Shown: positions 61,819-64,000 of the stretch, piece by piece | Layout: every line of letters starts with the position of its first letter | How positions within the stretch are numbered: the first letter of the stretch is position 1 | Assembly (NCBI GenBank): GCA_959018755.1 | Contig: CAUEMA010000005.1 | Location: forward strand, 53,471 to 117,470 | Reading direction: 5' to 3' | Length of the DNA: 64,000 nt | Source of the DNA: an uncultured Collinsella sp. | GTDB lineage: Bacteria > Actinomycetota > Coriobacteriia > Coriobacteriales > Coriobacteriaceae | Program-made: the position numbers and the translations under genes | Notes under the pieces: model-generated | The model's input: the letters and a program-made list of their open reading frames with translations, nothing else | Told to the model about the DNA's origin: nothing | Databases searched by the model: none

Positions 61819-62628
61819 ATGTCTCGTCTGCACCTTCATATCCTCGGCAGTGGCTCTAAAGGCAACTGCGCACTCATCGAGGGCCCGCAGGGGCTCATTA
61901 TGGTCGATGACGGACTGTCTCGCCGCGAGACATTAAAACGCATGGCAGAACTGAGGCTCTCGGCAGACAACGTCTCGGCTCTTCTCATTACTCATGAGCA
62001 TAGCGATCACATCAAGGGCCTCGATGTCTGGTGCAAGCACTGGCACGGCCCCCTCTTTGCCAGCAGGGGCACTCTTTCGAGCAAAGAAAATCTTTCGCAT
62101 CTGCCTGTCGAGGAATTCGATCCCGGTGACACCCTATCCATTGCCGGCATCCACGTGCAAACCTACTCAACGTCACACGATGTCATCAATCCAGTCGGCT
62201 ATCGATTCGACACCCTCGATGATTCCATCGGCTTTGCCACCGACACCGGAGAGCTATCGAGCCAAGCCATGAACACCCTCAAAGATTGTCGAGTCCTCGC
62301 GCTCGAAAGCAACCACGATGTGACCATGCTGCGCGAGGGAGAATATCCCCGCTTTCTTCAGGAGCGCATCCTGTCTGCAAGGGGACACCTCTCCAATGGC
62401 CAAGCCGCCGAAGCCGCGCGCGAACTTGTTACCGATCGCACCGAACAGCTCATTGCCATGCATATCAGCCAAGATAACAATCGTCCGAGCCTTACCGTCA
62501 AAAGCTATGCCAAAACTCTGGCCGCAACTCTGGATGACGAGGTCGGCAGCTCCGCAACCCTTCTCCAAGGATCGCGAAAACTCTCGATACGCCCTGCGAG
62601 TCAGTATCAACCGGCAACCATTCAATAG
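61819..62628 (+). CDS. Metallo-beta-lactamase fold hydrolase, YycJ/WalJ-like
   Basis: 269 residues. The fold signature THEHSDHIKGLD (~58-69) supplies the zinc ligands; ILGSGSKGNCALI begins the protein and SHDVINPVGYRF is typical of YycJ. GFATDTGEL (~140) and the ESNHD and RGHLSN motifs (~160-195) provide further ligands. YycJ is a double-strand-specific exonuclease linked to mismatch repair in Bacillus and is often near walRK, which is not present here. The ATG at 61819 has only a weak GGAA; the frame opening at 61738 overlaps tilS. Confidence 0.88.
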   Translation: MSRLHLHILGSGSKGNCALIEGPQGLIMVDDGLSRRETLKRMAELRLSADNVSALLITHEHSDHIKGLDVWCKHWHGPLFASRGTLSSKENLSHLPVEEFDPGDTLSIAGIHVQTYSTSHDVINPVGYRFDTLDDSIGFATDTGELSSQAMNTLKDCRVLALESNHDVTMLREGEYPRFLQERILSARGHLSNGQAAEAARELVTDRTEQLIAMHISQDNNRPSLTVKSYAKTLAATLDDEVGSSATLLQGSRKLSIRPASQYQPATIQ

Positions 62629-62640
62629 ACTGTCCTAGAC

Positions 62641-62680
62641 AGCAAAAGGGGCCGAGAATCGCTTCCCAGCCCCTTTTGCT
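62641..62680 (+). terminator. Terminator after the YycJ-like gene
   Basis: AGCAAAAGGGGC / GCCCCTTTTGCT stem with a 16-nt loop followed by GTCTTTT. It also lies past the convergent hsp20 stop and may serve both. Confidence 0.8.
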
Positions 62681-62710
62681 GTCTTTTAATAGCGCAGAAC
62701 ACCAACGAAG

Positions 62711-63142
62711 TTAGTCGATGGAGATCTTCGTAACGTTCTTCTTCTCGACGATCTTGGGAACCGTAACGGTCAGGATGCCGTCAGCGTACTTAGCCGAGAG
62801 GCCCTCGCTCGAAGCGTCCTTTAGATACACGCCACGCGTCGCGCTGTACGAGTTGAACTCCTTCTGCAGGAAGTTCTTGCCCTCGTTCTCCTCGTCTTCC
62901 TCGACATTCACGCTAATGGACAGACGGCCCTCGTTAAGCTCGACATCGATATCGTCCTTGGCGACGCCGGTCAGATAAGCCTTGACCTCATAGCCGTCGC
63001 CCTTATCCTCAACGTCAACGGGGAACGCCTTGGAAGCAATCGAGTTGTTTGCAAGGTCGGTCATATCATCAAACAGATCGAACAACGAGCTAGCAGAAGG
63101 ACGAACGCCAAAAACCGAACGATAAGGAACCATGCTTGCCAT
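62711..63142 (-). CDS. Small heat shock protein, Hsp20/alpha-crystallin family
   Basis: 143 residues, an ATP-independent holdase chaperone forming oligomers. The alpha-crystallin domain covers ~42-135 (DGYEVKAYLTGVAKDDIDVELNEGRLSIS) and ends with the A-x-x-x-n-GxLxVxxPK motif (KYADGILTVTVPK). AAAAGGAG precedes the ATG at 63142; the frame opening at 63175 is just upstream of the ribosome site. Monocistronic. A GGTTC-TTT-GAACC dyad lies upstream at 63313-63325. Confidence 0.93.
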   Translation of the reverse strand: MASMVPYRSVFGVRPSASSLFDLFDDMTDLANNSIASKAFPVDVEDKGDGYEVKAYLTGVAKDDIDVELNEGRLSISVNVEEDEENEGKNFLQKEFNSYSATRGVYLKDASSEGLSAKYADGILTVTVPKIVEKKNVTKISID

Positions 63143-63312
63143 GTTTACCACTCCTTTTAAGGACTGCCGAGTCATCTTCTAGGTGACTGGGACTTCTTTT
63201 GACGCTCTTATATATGCCCACCCAGTGCTCATATATACATCGACTATAAAGTTTTTTGAGTCCAGTACTATAAGCATATCTAAGTGTGTTTGACTCAGGT
63301 TTTAATAAGGTT

Positions 63313-63325
63313 AAGGTTCTTTGAA
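63313..63325. promoter_or_regulatory. GGTTC-TTT-GAACC dyad in the hsp20 upstream region
   Basis: Perfect 5-bp arms around TTT, with outer TTAA sequences extending a looser dyad, in an AT-rich stretch between divergent hsp20 and the small membrane gene. It does not match CIRCE or HAIR. Could control either gene. Confidence 0.35.
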
Positions 63326-63419
63326 CCAGAGCTTAAATAACAAGTATGTTCACAGCTACAAATAGCAAGGGGCTTACAATGAGCGCGTACACGTTGTTGG
63401 TAACGAGCTAAAGGGCATC

Positions 63420-63887
63420 ATGGACGACCAAAACCAGAACAAAATGTTTATGCCGACACGGGGGGAAGATACTTCCACGCAGCCGCCGCGGTTCCATCGC
63501 CCCCACATCTCGCAAGAGCCCATTAATGATCCGGAGCCCGAGTATGTGACGAGAAATCGATATCAAACACTCGAGGATGCCCAAACGGGACGTAAACATA
63601 TGGGCGTCGCCTCGGGAGACCCTGTATATCTAAAAGACGCACCATTATCTAAAAACAGCGCAGCTAGTGATGAGCCACTGAAAGCATCAGCCGCTCATCA
63701 ACGAAGAGGTTCTCGACCCAAGCAAACCTTGACGCATTCGGCTCGCTATCTCGAAACGCCAAAACAGGGAAAATCAATCTTCGTTTCGTCAAGTAAAAGA
63801 CGCAAGCAGCATCGACTGACAATCCTGCTTTTGATCATTGTGGCCATAGCAGTTGCCCTTGTTATTAGATTTATCTTCTTTAAATAA
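63420..63887 (+). CDS. Hypothetical C-terminally anchored membrane protein
   Basis: 155 residues, no family recognised. A hydrophilic Pro/Gln/Arg-rich N-terminal ~125 residues is probably disordered; a basic patch (SSSKRRKQHR) precedes one hydrophobic segment (~132-154, LTILLLIIVAIAVALVIRFIFF) that ends at the C-terminus. This tail-anchored layout suggests a cytoplasmic domain tethered to the membrane. AAAGGG precedes the ATG. Codon use is less GC-biased than its neighbours. Followed by a strong hairpin. Confidence 0.75.
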   Translation: MDDQNQNKMFMPTRGEDTSTQPPRFHRPHISQEPINDPEPEYVTRNRYQTLEDAQTGRKHMGVASGDPVYLKDAPLSKNSAASDEPLKASAAHQRRGSRPKQTLTHSARYLETPKQGKSIFVSSSKRRKQHRLTILLLIIVAIAVALVIRFIFFK

Positions 63888-63955
63888 GGGCTCAATACCA
63901 AAAACGATAAGATCGTCTGGTGTAATTGAGTCATTTACGCCCCATAAACGCAAAA

Positions 63956-63983
63956 AAGGGGGAGGCCTCGCGGCCTCCCCCTT
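63956..63983. terminator. Bidirectional terminator at the right edge
   Basis: AAGGGGGAGGCC / GGCCTCCCCCTT stem with a 4-nt loop. On the minus strand it is followed by TTTTTTG, so it probably also ends a gene entering from beyond the right edge. Confidence 0.85.
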
Positions 63984-64000
63984 CTTCAAGTCATCCGACG

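Noticed and set aside
63143..63419. CIRCE or HAIR heat-shock operator before hsp20
   Set aside because: TTGAGT and ACTCA sequences are present but about 33 bp apart, which does not fit HAIR spacing; no CIRCE half-sites.

Overview
The window is a 64 kb high-GC, gene-dense bacterial chromosome segment. Twin-arginine lipoproteins, LAxTG-type surface anchoring, an LtaS-like enzyme, paired heterodimeric ABC exporters and the overall codon use fit a Coriobacteriia gut actinobacterium such as Collinsella. That placement is an inference, not a search result. About 50 protein genes, one tRNA-Ser(UGA) and the SRP RNA are supported. No transposase, integrase, phage gene or CRISPR array was found.

Layout. 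1-5.8 kb: 3' end of tex, transaldolase-like aldolase, HAD phosphatase and an rlmKL-type rRNA methyltransferase whose first active site looks lost. 5.8-10.6 kb: a potassium operon (kup, small membrane protein, KdpD-like kinase lacking the KdpD N-terminus, KdpE-like regulator). 10.7-14.1 kb: nitroreductase and an LtaS-like membrane sulfatase. 14.15-19.5 kb: a 1,362-residue sortase-anchored surface protein bracketed by two arrays of ~61-bp hairpins and by two copies, in opposite orientation, of a long-armed hairpin element. 19.5-24 kb: flavodoxin-like protein and a heterodimeric ABC exporter. 24-31 kb: SRP RNA, a tadA-glycerate kinase fusion, tRNA-Ser, TetR, lemA, ilvE, dedA, cysE. 31-35.4 kb: MarR regulator plus a second heterodimeric ABC exporter. 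35.5-45 kb: nitroreductase, hypotheticals, a degenerate NtrC-like regulator, yeiH with a divergent GntR regulator, glmS, LacI regulator, HAD phosphatase. 45-54 kb: larE, modD-like gene, EndA-like nuclease, EF-G-like GTPase, polar amino-acid ABC operon, RlmCD-like methyltransferase. 55-64 kb: PHP phosphatase, aminotransferase, tilS-hpt-ftsH, YycJ-like hydrolase, Hsp20 and a small membrane protein.

The most unusual content lies between genes. There are at least four families of hairpin repeats. The best candidate for an undescribed element has a ~70-nt conserved core enclosed by perfect or near-perfect inverted arms of 29-35 bp whose sequence differs in every copy (14177-14306, 19344-19472, 53259-53397, with a possible divergent copy at 27976-28100). 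Two copies frame the surface-protein locus. A near-palindromic 16-bp box is shared by the ilvE and amino-acid transporter upstream regions and suggests a common regulator. Starts were chosen by Shine-Dalgarno spacing and are often shorter than the longest open frame.
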